Origin: Pseudoxanthomonas sp. PXM02
GTDB lineage: Bacteria; Pseudomonadota; Gammaproteobacteria; Xanthomonadales; Xanthomonadaceae
Assembly (NCBI RefSeq): GCF_014851805.1
Contig: NZ_JACVAK010000002.1
Span: 1,054,001-1,118,000, forward strand
Reading direction: 5' to 3'
Length of the DNA: 64,000 nucleotides
Each line of letters opens with the position of its first letter. The first letter of the stretch is position 1. Below, piece after piece: positions 7,945 to 15,935 of the stretch. The notes beneath the pieces were generated by a model. It was not told where the DNA came from and ran no database searches. It worked only from the letters and a program-made list of their open reading frames with translations. The translations under genes were made by a program, and so were the position numbers.

Positions 7945-9780
7945 ATGAACGCGACGACGCGCATTTCCTGCGGCCTCCTGCTCGGCGCGGCACTCGCCGC
8001 CTGCAGCAGCACGCCGCCCAAGCCTGAAGCGGTGGCCCACATGATCCAGCCCCAGCGCGTCACCGAGCATCGTGGCGACGACGATTTGCTCACCGCCGGC
8101 CTGGGCCTCGACGGCCTGCGCGCGATGGCGGCGCCCGCATTCGCCGATCCCGCGAACCCGACGCCGGCCGAACTGCGTCGTCGCGCGATCTGGGCGAACT
8201 GGCGCGGCATCGCCGACCTGTCGCTGACGGGTGGCTATGGCCAGGCCTACGGCAGCGTGGCCGGCGTGCCGGGGCGCGAGTACTCGGCGCTGGCGAAGGT
8301 GGCCGGTGCCACGCAACCGCATCGCGTACTGGTGCAGGTGCCGGACAGCTTCGATGCGACCAAGCGTTGCATCGTCGTCACTGCGTCGTCCGGCTCGCGT
8401 GGCGTATACGGCGCCATCGCCGTCGCCGCACCGTGGGCGCTGCCGAAGGGCTGTGCGGTGGCCTACACCGACAAGGGCGCGGGGACGGACTACTTCGATC
8501 TGGACGAACAGCGTGGTGCGCGCGAAGACGGCACGGTCGGTGCACTCGGGACCGATGCGCTGGCGTTCGCGCCCGACGCCCCGGTCGGCGCCAGCGGGGT
8601 GGCGGTCAAGCACGCGCATTCCAAGGACAATCCGGAGGCCGACTGGGGTCGGCACGTGAAGCAGGCGGCGGAGTTCGCGCTGGCCGCGCTGGACGAGGCC
8701 TTTCCGCAGGCGGCGCCGTTCCGTTTCGACAACACGCGTGTCATCGCGGTCGGCATCTCCAATGGCGGTGGCGCCGTGCTGCGCGCCAGCGAAGAGGAAG
8801 GCGGTTGGCTGGATGCGGTGGTCGCCGGCGAACCCAACATCTATGCCGCCGATGCGCCCGGCGCGCGTTCGCTGTACGACTACACGACCGAAGCCGCGCT
8901 GCTGATGCCGTGCGCGCTGCTCGACCTGCCGGCGGCGTCACTGCCGCAGCCGCCGCTGCGCGCGCAGGTCGAACCGCTGTGGACGGCGCGCTGCGCCACG
9001 CTGAAAGCGGCGGGTCTGGTGACCGGCGCGGACGCCAAGGCACAAGCCGCATCCGCGCACGCGCAACTGAAGGCCAACGGCTGGACGGACGAGGCGCTGG
9101 TGGCCGGTGCGCTGAGCGTGGGCTTCGATCTGTGGCGCGCGGTCGCGGTGACGTATGCGTCGGCGTACGGGCGTTATGGCGTGGGTGAGCATCCCTGCGG
9201 CTTCGCGTTCTCCGCGCAGAACGCCGACTTCTCCGCGCGCACAGCCACGGCGGCCGAACGTGCTGCCTGGTGGTCCGAAGGCAGTGGCATCCCGCCGGGG
9301 GCGGGGGTCGGCATCGTCGACACGAAGCTCGCGCCGCCGGATTTCACCCTGCCAGGGCTGCAGTGCCTGCGTGCCCTGCAGACCGGCAGTGGCGACGACG
9401 CGCGCCGCGTGCAGTCCGGGATCGCGCAGACGGCGGCGCGTTTCCCGAAGACGCGTCGCCCGGTGGTGGTGATCCATGGCCTGGATGACGGCCTGGTGCC
9501 GCCGGCGTTCTCCAGCGCGCCGTACGTGGCGGCCGCGCGTGCGGCGAATCCGGACGTGCGCTACTGGCAGGTGCGCCATGCGCAGCACTTCGACGGCTTC
9601 CTGGCGCTGCCGGCGTACGGCGCGCGCTACGTGCCGCTGCTGCCGTATGTCTACGCCGCGCTCGACCAGGTCAACGCCACGCTGGATGGCAGCCGCGAGC
9701 TGCCCGCCAATGCGTTGATCAGTGCGCAGCCGCGCGGCACGGGCAGCGTGGAGGCGAGCCAGCTGGCGATTCCGCGGTAG
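7945..9780 (+). CDS. 3-Hydroxybutyrate oligomer hydrolase, lipoprotein
   Basis: 611 residues. The N-terminus has a lipoprotein signal with lipobox around LAAC (SCGLLLGAALAACSS), so the mature protein is probably membrane-anchored in the periplasm or outer membrane. The body matches the 3HBOH family: VQVPDSFDATKRCIVVTASSGSRG, AYTDKGAGTDYF, a GISNGGG nucleophile-serine segment, and a C-terminal VVIHGLDDGLVPP with a late His in RHAQHFDGF. It cleaves 3-hydroxybutyrate dimers and oligomers released by PHB depolymerase to monomers, which the divergent dehydrogenase can oxidise. No extracellular PHB depolymerase gene is seen here. A palindromic element follows the stop. Confidence 0.9.
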   Translation: MNATTRISCGLLLGAALAACSSTPPKPEAVAHMIQPQRVTEHRGDDDLLTAGLGLDGLRAMAAPAFADPANPTPAELRRRAIWANWRGIADLSLTGGYGQAYGSVAGVPGREYSALAKVAGATQPHRVLVQVPDSFDATKRCIVVTASSGSRGVYGAIAVAAPWALPKGCAVAYTDKGAGTDYFDLDEQRGAREDGTVGALGTDALAFAPDAPVGASGVAVKHAHSKDNPEADWGRHVKQAAEFALAALDEAFPQAAPFRFDNTRVIAVGISNGGGAVLRASEEEGGWLDAVVAGEPNIYAADAPGARSLYDYTTEAALLMPCALLDLPAASLPQPPLRAQVEPLWTARCATLKAAGLVTGADAKAQAASAHAQLKANGWTDEALVAGALSVGFDLWRAVAVTYASAYGRYGVGEHPCGFAFSAQNADFSARTATAAERAAWWSEGSGIPPGAGVGIVDTKLAPPDFTLPGLQCLRALQTGSGDDARRVQSGIAQTAARFPKTRRPVVVIHGLDDGLVPPAFSSAPYVAAARAANPDVRYWQVRHAQHFDGFLALPAYGARYVPLLPYVYAALDQVNATLDGSRELPANALISAQPRGTGSVEASQLAIPR

Positions 9781-9792
9781 CGGATGGTGGTT

Positions 9793-9897
9793 GTGGGAGC
9801 GACGTAAGTCGCGAACGGATCGTCGGTGTTGCGGGAGGCATCTGGAGGGATTCCATCCATCCGGACTTCGTTCGATCGCGACTTACGTCGCTCCCAC
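9793..9897. repeat. REP-type palindromic element, copy 2
   Basis: Arms 9793-9814 (gtgggagcgacgtaagtcgc...) and 9876-9897 are perfect reverse complements of 22 bases around a 61-base spacer. It fills the gap between the 3HB-oligomer hydrolase stop and the pssA leader. It is a likely transcript-end hairpin or repeat-family insertion, of the same family as 3831-3896 and 62809-62881. Confidence 0.9.
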
Positions 9898-9976
9898 ACC
9901 AGAAAAACAGGGTACCCACGACGGTTTCACCCGGTTCGGCTTACCCTGTAGGCCGTCCCTGGTCACGCGTGCCGCC

Positions 9977-10591
9977 ATGTCCCGACATTTCTCGATGATC
10001 CGCGACTTCCAGCTGGCCGACTGGTTCACGCTGGGCAACGCGTTCTGCGGCACCGGCGCGATCTTCGCGTCGATGCGCTTCCTGCAGGAGGGCATCCTGC
10101 GCGACTTGATGATCGGCATGGCGTTGATCCCGCTGGCCTTCATCTTCGACGCGCTGGACGGGCGCGTGGCGCGCTGGCGTAACCAGGCCTCGGTGCTGGG
10201 GCGCGAGCTCGATTCGCTGGCGGATGTCATCTCCTTTGGCGTGGCGCCGGCGGCGCTGGCCTATGCCTGCGGCATGCAGGGCGGCTGGGACTGGCTGGTG
10301 CTGTCGTACTTCGTCGCTTGCGGGGTCAGCCGGCTAGCGCGCTACAACGTCACCGCCGAGTCACTGGCCGAGGGCGGCGACAAGGTGAAGTTTTTCGAGG
10401 GCACGCCGATTCCCACCAGCCTGTTGCTGGTGATCCTGCTCGCCATCGCCGCCTACCTGGGGCACGTGGGTCCGGCGCTGTGGCTGGGTGCGGTGAAGCT
10501 GGGGCCGTGGCTGCTGCATCCGCTGGTGCTGCTGTACGCCGCGTCTGGTACGTTGATGATCAGCAAGACACTGCGTATTCCCAAGCCTTGA
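9977..10591 (+). CDS. pssA: Phosphatidylserine synthase (CDP-alcohol phosphatidyltransferase)
   Basis: 204 residues, mostly hydrophobic, with several membrane helices. The CDP-alcohol phosphotransferase motif D-G-x2-A-R-x8-G-x3-D-x3-D is complete: Asp61-Gly62, Ala65-Arg66, Gly75, Asp79 and Asp83. The opening IRDFQLADWFTLGNAFCG and the ISFGVAPAALAYA segment fit type II PssA. It joins CDP-diacylglycerol and serine to give phosphatidylserine, precursor of phosphatidylethanolamine, in the inner membrane. The ATG at 9977 is chosen because the frame upstream runs through the palindromic repeat. It sits between PHB mobilisation and synthesis genes, 68 bases before phaE, and may be co-transcribed with them. 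Confidence 0.88.
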   Translation: MSRHFSMIRDFQLADWFTLGNAFCGTGAIFASMRFLQEGILRDLMIGMALIPLAFIFDALDGRVARWRNQASVLGRELDSLADVISFGVAPAALAYACGMQGGWDWLVLSYFVACGVSRLARYNVTAESLAEGGDKVKFFEGTPIPTSLLLVILLAIAAYLGHVGPALWLGAVKLGPWLLHPLVLLYAASGTLMISKTLRIPKP

Positions 10592-10659
10592 CCGTGAGGC
10601 GAGGCGCGTCATGCACGCGCCGCCAGCCGCGGCTAGAATCGGTCGGGAAGGGAGGACAC

Positions 10660-12051
10660 ATGGCAAATTCCGTTCCACCGTGGCCGGGCGATTTCGAATC
10701 GGTGGCCCAGCAGTACTGGAGCCTGTGGGGCGACGCCCTGCGGCAGGCCGGCGCGACACCCGCGATGTCCATGCCAGGCAGCGCGCCGGGCTGGCAGCAG
10801 ACGGTCGACTGGTGGTCGAAGCTGGTACCCGGCGGGCAGCCGCAGGTGGATGAGGCCGTCGGCCGCTTCCAGCGCCAGGCCAGCCAGTGGTTCGGGCAGA
10901 TGCAGCAGGTCGCCGCGAAGTTCACCGGGCGCGATCATGACGCCACCGACATCGGCAGCGCCTGGCGCTCCGCGCTCGGCATGGCCGATCCCACACCGGC
11001 CCACAATCCGTTCGCGGACATCTTCCGCCACATGCAGGGCGGCGCGCATGGGCTGGACGGCTGGATCCAGCAGGTACGCCCGTGGCTGGAGAACCTGCAG
11101 CGCGATGGCGATCGCTGGATGCACCTGCCGACCTTCGGCCTGTCGCGGGAGCACCAGGAACGCTGGCAGCACCTCGGACAGGCGTATCAGGACTACCAGC
11201 GGCAGGTCGGCGAGTACGACCAGCTGATGCTCAAGGTGGCGCAGGACGCCTTCACCCGGTTCGAGCGCAAGCTTGAAGAACACGCCGAGCCGGGCCGCCA
11301 GTTGCAGAACGCACGTGCGCTGTTCGACCTGTGGATCGATGCCGCGGAAGAGGCGTACGCGCAGGTGGCCATGTCCAGCGATTTCCGCCATGCCTATGGC
11401 GGTCTGGCGAACGCGCAGGCCCGGTTGAGGCTCGGTGTACAGCGCGAAGTCGAGCAGGTCTGTTCGCAGTTCGGCATGCCGACGCGGACGGAGGTCGATT
11501 CCGCCCATCGCAAGATCGCCGAATTGGAGCGCGCGCTACGCAAGCTGACGCGCGCGCAGGCGGCGCCCGCCCGGCGTGCGCCGGCGACTCGCGCTGCTGC
11601 GCCGGTGGAAGCACCCGTTGTCGCTGAAGTGCCGCCGACAGCGCCTGTACCGGCGAAGCCGAAGGCGGCGAAGAAGCGTCCGCCCGCCCGTCGCAAGCCG
11701 GCACCGGCGCCGAAGGCCGCGCCCAAGAAGCGCGTTGCGGCCAAGAAGACGGCAGCCAAGAAGCGTGTGCGACGCGCGGTAGCCGCCGCAGCACCGGCTG
11801 CCACCAAGCAGGAACGCGTGCCTGCAGCGGCCAAACCGGCCGCGCGCAAGCCGACCAAGGTCAAGAAGCCGGCCGCCAAGACGGCGGCCAAGGCCGCTGC
11901 CCCGAAAGCGCCGAAGAAGGCCGCTGCACCCATCGCCAAAACGATGTCGGTCGTCTCGATGAAGGACTGGGTGGCGCGCAATGCCACGCGTGGTGCGGTC
12001 GTCGAAGCACCGGGTGCCGACAGGAAGACGAAGCGGGGTAAAGGCAAATGA
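10660..12051 (+). CDS. phaE: Class III PHA synthase subunit PhaE with histone H1-like C-terminal tail
   Basis: 463 residues, longer than usual for PhaE (about 350). Residues 1-300 carry the PhaE pattern: Trp/Gln-rich helices, the central PTFGLSREHQERWQ, and DLWIDAAEEAYAQVAMSSDFRHAYGGLANAQ, with a coiled coil ending in IAELERALRKL. From about residue 305 to 463 the chain is almost only Ala, Lys, Pro and Arg, with repeated PAAK, PKKR and AKKTAAKK blocks. It partners PhaC to polymerise 3-hydroxyacyl-CoA. The tail resembles the DNA-binding PAKKA-type region of granule protein PhaM, so granule-nucleoid tethering is a reasonable inference. GGAGG lies 4-8 bases before the ATG, a TAGAAT hexamer is further upstream, and phaC overlaps by ATGA. 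Confidence 0.9.
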   Translation: MANSVPPWPGDFESVAQQYWSLWGDALRQAGATPAMSMPGSAPGWQQTVDWWSKLVPGGQPQVDEAVGRFQRQASQWFGQMQQVAAKFTGRDHDATDIGSAWRSALGMADPTPAHNPFADIFRHMQGGAHGLDGWIQQVRPWLENLQRDGDRWMHLPTFGLSREHQERWQHLGQAYQDYQRQVGEYDQLMLKVAQDAFTRFERKLEEHAEPGRQLQNARALFDLWIDAAEEAYAQVAMSSDFRHAYGGLANAQARLRLGVQREVEQVCSQFGMPTRTEVDSAHRKIAELERALRKLTRAQAAPARRAPATRAAAPVEAPVVAEVPPTAPVPAKPKAAKKRPPARRKPAPAPKAAPKKRVAAKKTAAKKRVRRAVAAAAPAATKQERVPAAAKPAARKPTKVKKPAAKTAAKAAAPKAPKKAAAPIAKTMSVVSMKDWVARNATRGAVVEAPGADRKTKRGKGK

Positions 12052-13118
12052 ACGGACCGCTCAACTTCAGCGCTGAAGCCCTGGCGCAGGAAGCCTCCAC
12101 GCTGACGCAGAAACTCTCCGCCGGCCTGCATACGCTGCCGGAGGTCGAGGAGGTCCACTACGGCGCCACCCAGAAGCAGGAAGTCTGGCGCGACGGCAAG
12201 GTCGTGCTGTACCGCTTCATCGGCGAGAAGGCGCCAACGGCGAAGATCCCGCTGTTGATCGTCTATGCGCTGGTCAACCGTCCGTACATGGTGGACCTGC
12301 AGCACGACCGCTCGCTGGTGAAGGGGCTGCTGGCGCAGGGCGAGGACGTCTATGTCATCGACTGGGGTTACCCGGACCGCTCCGACCGCTTCCTCGAACT
12401 TGACGACTACATCAATCGTTTCATCGACGGCGCGGTGGATCACCTGCGCGACAGCAGTGGCCGTGAGGCGGTCAACGTGCTGGGCATCTGCCAGGGCGGC
12501 GCGTTCTCGTTGTGCTATTCGTCGCTGCACCCCGAGAAGGTCAAGAACCTGATCACCATGGTCACGCCAGTGGATTTCCACACCCCGGACAACATGCTGT
12601 CGCACTGGACACGCGAACTCGATGTGGACCTGTTCGTCGATGCGCTGGGCAACGTGCCCGCCGACATGATGAACGCCTGCTACCTGATGCTGAAGCCGTT
12701 CCGCTTGAACCTGCAAAAGTACGTGGGGCTAGTCGACATCCTCGACGACAAGCGTGCGATCGAGGACTTCCTGCGCATGGAGAAGTGGATCTTCGATTCG
12801 CCGGACCTGGCGGGCGAGGCGTTCAAGCAGTTCATTACCCAGTTCTACCAGCGCAACGGCTTCATCAAGGGCGGGATAGAGATCGGCGGTGAAGCCGTGG
12901 ACCTGGGTTTCGTCGACATGCCGGTGCTGAACATCTACGCCGAACAGGATCATCTGGTGCCGCCGGATGCCTCGCGCGCATTGAAAGATGTCGTGGGAAC
13001 GTCCGACTACACCGAGCTGAGCTTCAAGGGCGGGCATATCGGCATCTACGTCTCCAGCCGCGCGCAGCGCGAGGTGCCGACGGCGATCCACCACTGGCTG
13101 GGCCAGCGCACACGGTGA
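12048..13118 (+). CDS. phaC: Class III poly(3-hydroxyalkanoate) synthase subunit PhaC
   Basis: 356 residues, normal for class III PhaC. The alpha/beta-hydrolase fold shows the lipase-like box with nucleophile Cys148 (GICQGG), an Asp in IYAEQDHLVPP and a His in KGGHIGIYVS, the Cys-Asp-His triad of PHA synthases. The segments PLLIVYALVNRPYMVDLQ and YVIDWGYPDRSD are typical. With PhaE it forms the enzyme that polymerises (R)-3-hydroxybutyryl-CoA on granules. The start overlaps the phaE stop (ATGA), which points to translational coupling. phaA and phaB are not in the window. Confidence 0.96.
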   Translation: MNGPLNFSAEALAQEASTLTQKLSAGLHTLPEVEEVHYGATQKQEVWRDGKVVLYRFIGEKAPTAKIPLLIVYALVNRPYMVDLQHDRSLVKGLLAQGEDVYVIDWGYPDRSDRFLELDDYINRFIDGAVDHLRDSSGREAVNVLGICQGGAFSLCYSSLHPEKVKNLITMVTPVDFHTPDNMLSHWTRELDVDLFVDALGNVPADMMNACYLMLKPFRLNLQKYVGLVDILDDKRAIEDFLRMEKWIFDSPDLAGEAFKQFITQFYQRNGFIKGGIEIGGEAVDLGFVDMPVLNIYAEQDHLVPPDASRALKDVVGTSDYTELSFKGGHIGIYVSSRAQREVPTAIHHWLGQRTR

Positions 13119-13495
13119 TCGCGCGCATCGCCACCGCAGTCGTCCTGTCGCTGCTGCTGTCCATGTCGGTGCAGGCGGCCCCATCCGCGCAGGCCCGGCG
13201 CGAGATCCAGGGCCTGATGGAGGCGCTCTCCACGTCGTCGTGCGAGTTCCAGCGCAACGGCACGTGGCACGGGCGCGAAGAAGCACGCAAGCACCTGCAA
13301 CGCAAGTACGACTACCTGTTGAAGAAGAACCTCGTCGACACCGCAGAGCAGTTCATCGAGCGCGCCGCCAGCAAGAGCAGCATCAGCGGGCGTGCCTACC
13401 AGGTACGGTGTCCCGGCCAGCCGGCGCAGCCGGCCGCCGTGTGGTTCAAGGCGAAGCTGGACGCGTCGCGCGGTTCAGGTGCGCCCGGTCGCTGA
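13115..13495 (+). CDS. Exported DUF5329-like small protein
   Basis: 126 residues beginning with GTG that overlaps the phaC stop (GTGA). The N-terminus is a Sec signal (IARIATAVVLSLLLSMSVQAAPS). The mature part has SSCEFQRNGTWHGREEARKHLQRKYDYLLKK and RCPGQPAQPAAVWFKAKL, which I recognise as the DUF5329 type: two cysteines probably forming a disulfide in the periplasm. The function is unknown. Its place as third gene of the phaE-phaC unit may be accidental read-through or reflect a role in the envelope. Confidence 0.78.
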   Translation: MIARIATAVVLSLLLSMSVQAAPSAQARREIQGLMEALSTSSCEFQRNGTWHGREEARKHLQRKYDYLLKKNLVDTAEQFIERAASKSSISGRAYQVRCPGQPAQPAAVWFKAKLDASRGSGAPGR

Positions 13496-13537
13496 CGCGC
13501 TAGACTCGGGCCGGACAACCGAGGGGAGTGGCAGGCG

Positions 13538-13744
13538 ATGAACAATACTGCGTCCAAACCGTTCTCGCGCTCACTGAACGACCGCATGATCGCCGGCGTG
13601 ATGGGGGGCATCGCGCACCGCTATGGTTGGAGCGCCACGCTGCTGCGGGTGATCTTCGTGATCGTGTCGATCGCCTCGGCCGCATTCCCCGGCATCCTGG
13701 TCTACCTGATCCTCTGGCTGCTGATGCCCAACGAACAGGATTGA
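13538..13744 (+). CDS. PspC-domain small membrane protein
   Basis: 68 residues: a basic N-terminus, the PspC signature RMIAGVMGGIAHRYGWSATLLRVIFVI, and a transmembrane stretch ending LILWLLMPNEQD. PspC proteins sit in the inner membrane and take part in the phage-shock envelope stress response in enterobacteria; isolated short PspC proteins such as this one have less clear roles. GAGGGGAG lies 9-16 bases before the ATG, and a TAGACT hexamer is just upstream. The next gene starts 3 bases after the stop, so the two are probably one unit. Confidence 0.85.
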   Translation: MNNTASKPFSRSLNDRMIAGVMGGIAHRYGWSATLLRVIFVIVSIASAAFPGILVYLILWLLMPNEQD

Positions 13745-13747
13745 TCC

Positions 13748-14188
13748 ATGGCGCCGGCAGGACTGTGGATCGCGTGCGTACTCGGCGTCGTCTGGGCGGT
13801 GCCCAACACGCTGATCGGCCTGCTGGCCGGCGCCGCAGGCATGGCGTTCGGTGCGCGCGCTGAGTGGAGCCGGCGTGATTTCGCACTCGTCTTCCATCGT
13901 TGGCCTTGGGGTCCCGGCGGCGCGATCACCTTCGGCAACAGCATCCTGCATACCGGCGACACGCTGGAGTCCGAATGCATCACCTACGAGCACCGCGCCG
14001 GTCACACGCAGCACCCGCGCATCCGGCTGGGTGACCACGAGCGCGCGCACGTCTACCAGTACATGGTGCTGGGGCCGCTGTTCCTGCCGGTCTACCTGCT
14101 ATGCGGCGGCGTCAGCGTGCGCAATCCGTTCGAGCGCGCAGCGGATCGCTACGCACTGACGGGCAAAGGGTGGTGGCCGGGCGGCTGA
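13748..14188 (+). CDS. Small membrane protein with a HExxH motif, unknown
   Basis: 146 residues: a hydrophobic N-terminal helix (LWIACVLGVVWAVPNTLIGLLAGAAG), a middle domain with FGNSILHTGDTL, then HERAHVYQYMVLGPLFLPVYLL and a C-terminal NPFERAADRYAL. HERAH fits the zinc-protease HExxH pattern, and the later Glu or Asp could be a third ligand, but the family is not one I can name. It may instead be a non-enzymatic membrane protein. It sits directly after the PspC-like gene. Confidence 0.7.
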   Translation: MAPAGLWIACVLGVVWAVPNTLIGLLAGAAGMAFGARAEWSRRDFALVFHRWPWGPGGAITFGNSILHTGDTLESECITYEHRAGHTQHPRIRLGDHERAHVYQYMVLGPLFLPVYLLCGGVSVRNPFERAADRYALTGKGWWPGG

Positions 14189-14292
14189 CCGACGGACGGT
14201 TGCAGTGTTTTCACTCGTTGCGGACGTCGGCAGGAGTAACCTGATGCACGTCCGGACAACGCACCGAATACGCGTCGATGCGACCCGGCAAG

Positions 14293-14338
14293 GAGGGCCC
14301 AGCCACCCGGGGAAACAGCCCGACGTGACTGGGCCTTC
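14293..14338. terminator. Possible bidirectional hairpin between convergent genes
   Basis: ggcccag at 14296-14302 pairs with ctgggcc at 14329-14335, and the stem extends outward with wobble pairs to 14293/14338; the loop is 26 bases. It lies between the end of the + gene at 14188 and the end of the - gene at 14352. There is no clear U-tract, so an ordinary intrinsic terminator is uncertain. Confidence 0.35.
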
Positions 14339-14351
14339 TCATTGGGCATGA

Positions 14352-14579
14352 TCATTGACTGCGTGAAGTCTTCTTCGCCGCCTTCTTCGTGGCTTTCTTT
14401 GTCGCCGTCTTGCGCCCGGAACCGCTCTTCTTGCCACCACCATCCTGCTTGTTGACGGTGGCCCAGGCGATGCGTTCGGCGGCCTCGCGCGAACGGCCCT
14501 GCTCCAATGCGCTTTCCTCGATGTGCGCAGCCTGGCGCTTCTGCTTGTCGGTATAGGCCGACTTGTCTCCGCGTGGCAT
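14352..14579 (-). CDS. Small lysine-rich protein (often annotated as plasmid stabilisation protein)
   Basis: 75 residues starting MPRGDKSAYTDKQKRQAAHIEE, with a middle AERIAWATVNKQDGGGKKSGSGRK and a basic tail TATKKATKKAAKKTSRSQ. Proteins of this pattern are widespread in proteobacteria and are often labelled plasmid stabilisation protein by transfer, without good functional proof; there is no toxin partner here. The basic tail suggests nucleic-acid contact. The ATG at 14579 is chosen because the upstream in-frame codons do not belong to the conserved start. Confidence 0.8.
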   Translation of the reverse strand: MPRGDKSAYTDKQKRQAAHIEESALEQGRSREAAERIAWATVNKQDGGGKKSGSGRKTATKKATKKAAKKTSRSQ

Positions 14580-14649
14580 GGGGCTGTCTCCCCGTGGATA
14601 CGGACGCGCAGCTTCGCGCGCCCGACATGAGGATGCCGTCAATGCATCC

Positions 14650-15864
14650 TCAGCGCTCCATCCGCCGGAACGAGAACAACGGCCATAGCGGGTGCCGGCG
14701 ACGCTCGATCAGTGCGCGCAGCAGTCCGGCGCCCAGCATGCTGTAGGTGATGCCGTTGCCGCCGTACGCCATAGCGAAGTGCACGCGCGGTCCCCACTGC
14801 CGATGCGGGCCGAAGAACGGCAGGCCGTCCTCCGTTTCCGCGAACGTGCCGGCCCACGAGAACGCCGGGGTGACGGCGAGTCCAGGGAACAGATCGTGCA
14901 GGCGCTTCAGTAGCGTGCGGGCCTTCTTCCCTACGCGGGCATCGCGCTTGGCAGGGATGTCCATTGCATCGTCTTCACCTCCCAGCAGCAGGCGACTGTC
15001 GGATGTGCTGCGTGCGTACAGGTAGGGGCGGGCGGTTTCCCAAAGCAGCGTGTCGGCGAGGAAGCCAAGCTGGTCTTGCGGTAGCGGATCGCTGATGACG
15101 GCATAGCTGCTGCGGTTGCGTGCCACGCGCTGTTTGAGCCAGTGTTGGCTCGCGTAGCCGGCGGCGACCACCAGATGCGCGGCCCGCACATTGAATCCCG
15201 TGTCGGTGCGCAGTGTCACGCCGCGCGAGGTGGTTTCGATGTCGGCGATGCAGGTGCGGTCGAAGACCGCGGCGCCCTGTTTCTGCAGCCGTTGCAGCAG
15301 GCGATGGGTCAGGCGGTAGGGGTCCACGCGCGCCGCCTGCGTGCTGAGCAGGGCAGCAGGCGCGTCGAAGCCATAGTCCTCGCGCACGCGCGCTCTAGAC
15401 AGCAGCTCGACGTCCAGTCCGTGGCGCTGGCGTGCCGCGTGCTCCTGCTCCAGCGCACGCACGTCGCGCCGGCGGCTGGCGTAGTACAGGCTGCGGTTTC
15501 GCGCGAAGCCGACGTCGCGCCAGGCCGACGCGACGTCCTGCAACCCGTCGATGGCGTCAGCACAGGCCCGGTAGGCGAGCGCGGCATCGGCTTCGCCATG
15601 GCGTTTCGCCAGGTCGACCAGATGCGTGTCGATCTCGTACTGCAACAGCGCCGTGCTGGCGGCCGTGCTACCCCAGCCGATATCGCGCTGTTCCAGGACG
15701 GTCACGTCGAAGCCATGGCGTGCGAGCTCGTCGGCGATCAGCGCCCCGGTGATACCGCCCCCGAGCACAGCGACGTCGCAGCGCAGGTCGGCATCAAGAC
15801 GAGGGAAGGCCTGCATCAGGCCGTTGCTGACGGCCCAGAAGGGATAGCCGCTTTTCAGGTCCAT
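14650..15864 (-). CDS. FAD-dependent oxidoreductase, DAO/glycine oxidase family
   Basis: 404 residues. A Rossmann dinucleotide-binding motif GGGITG lies at 35-40 with a following Glu (VTVLEQRDIGWGSTAAST), then the DAO-family middle region and a C-terminal FAD contact segment with AMAYGGNGITYSMLGAGLLR. Such enzymes oxidise the C-N bond of amino acids or related amines with FAD and oxygen or a quinone; the exact substrate cannot be told. The ATG at 15864 is preferred to a GTG two codons upstream. The TetR-type gene ends 71 bases upstream on the same strand and may control it. Confidence 0.85.
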   Translation of the reverse strand: MDLKSGYPFWAVSNGLMQAFPRLDADLRCDVAVLGGGITGALIADELARHGFDVTVLEQRDIGWGSTAASTALLQYEIDTHLVDLAKRHGEADAALAYRACADAIDGLQDVASAWRDVGFARNRSLYYASRRRDVRALEQEHAARQRHGLDVELLSRARVREDYGFDAPAALLSTQAARVDPYRLTHRLLQRLQKQGAAVFDRTCIADIETTSRGVTLRTDTGFNVRAAHLVVAAGYASQHWLKQRVARNRSSYAVISDPLPQDQLGFLADTLLWETARPYLYARSTSDSRLLLGGEDDAMDIPAKRDARVGKKARTLLKRLHDLFPGLAVTPAFSWAGTFAETEDGLPFFGPHRQWGPRVHFAMAYGGNGITYSMLGAGLLRALIERRRHPLWPLFSFRRMER

Positions 15865-15935
15865 GGGCACCCGGTTTCGTCACCAGGCGGCCATGCTCGC
15901 AGGCCATCCGGCAGGGACGGGTGAAGAACCTCGGG

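Noticed and set aside
14352-14579. Toxin-antitoxin antitoxin or plasmid maintenance gene
   Set aside because: Only the database-style name suggests it; there is no toxin partner and the location is chromosomal.
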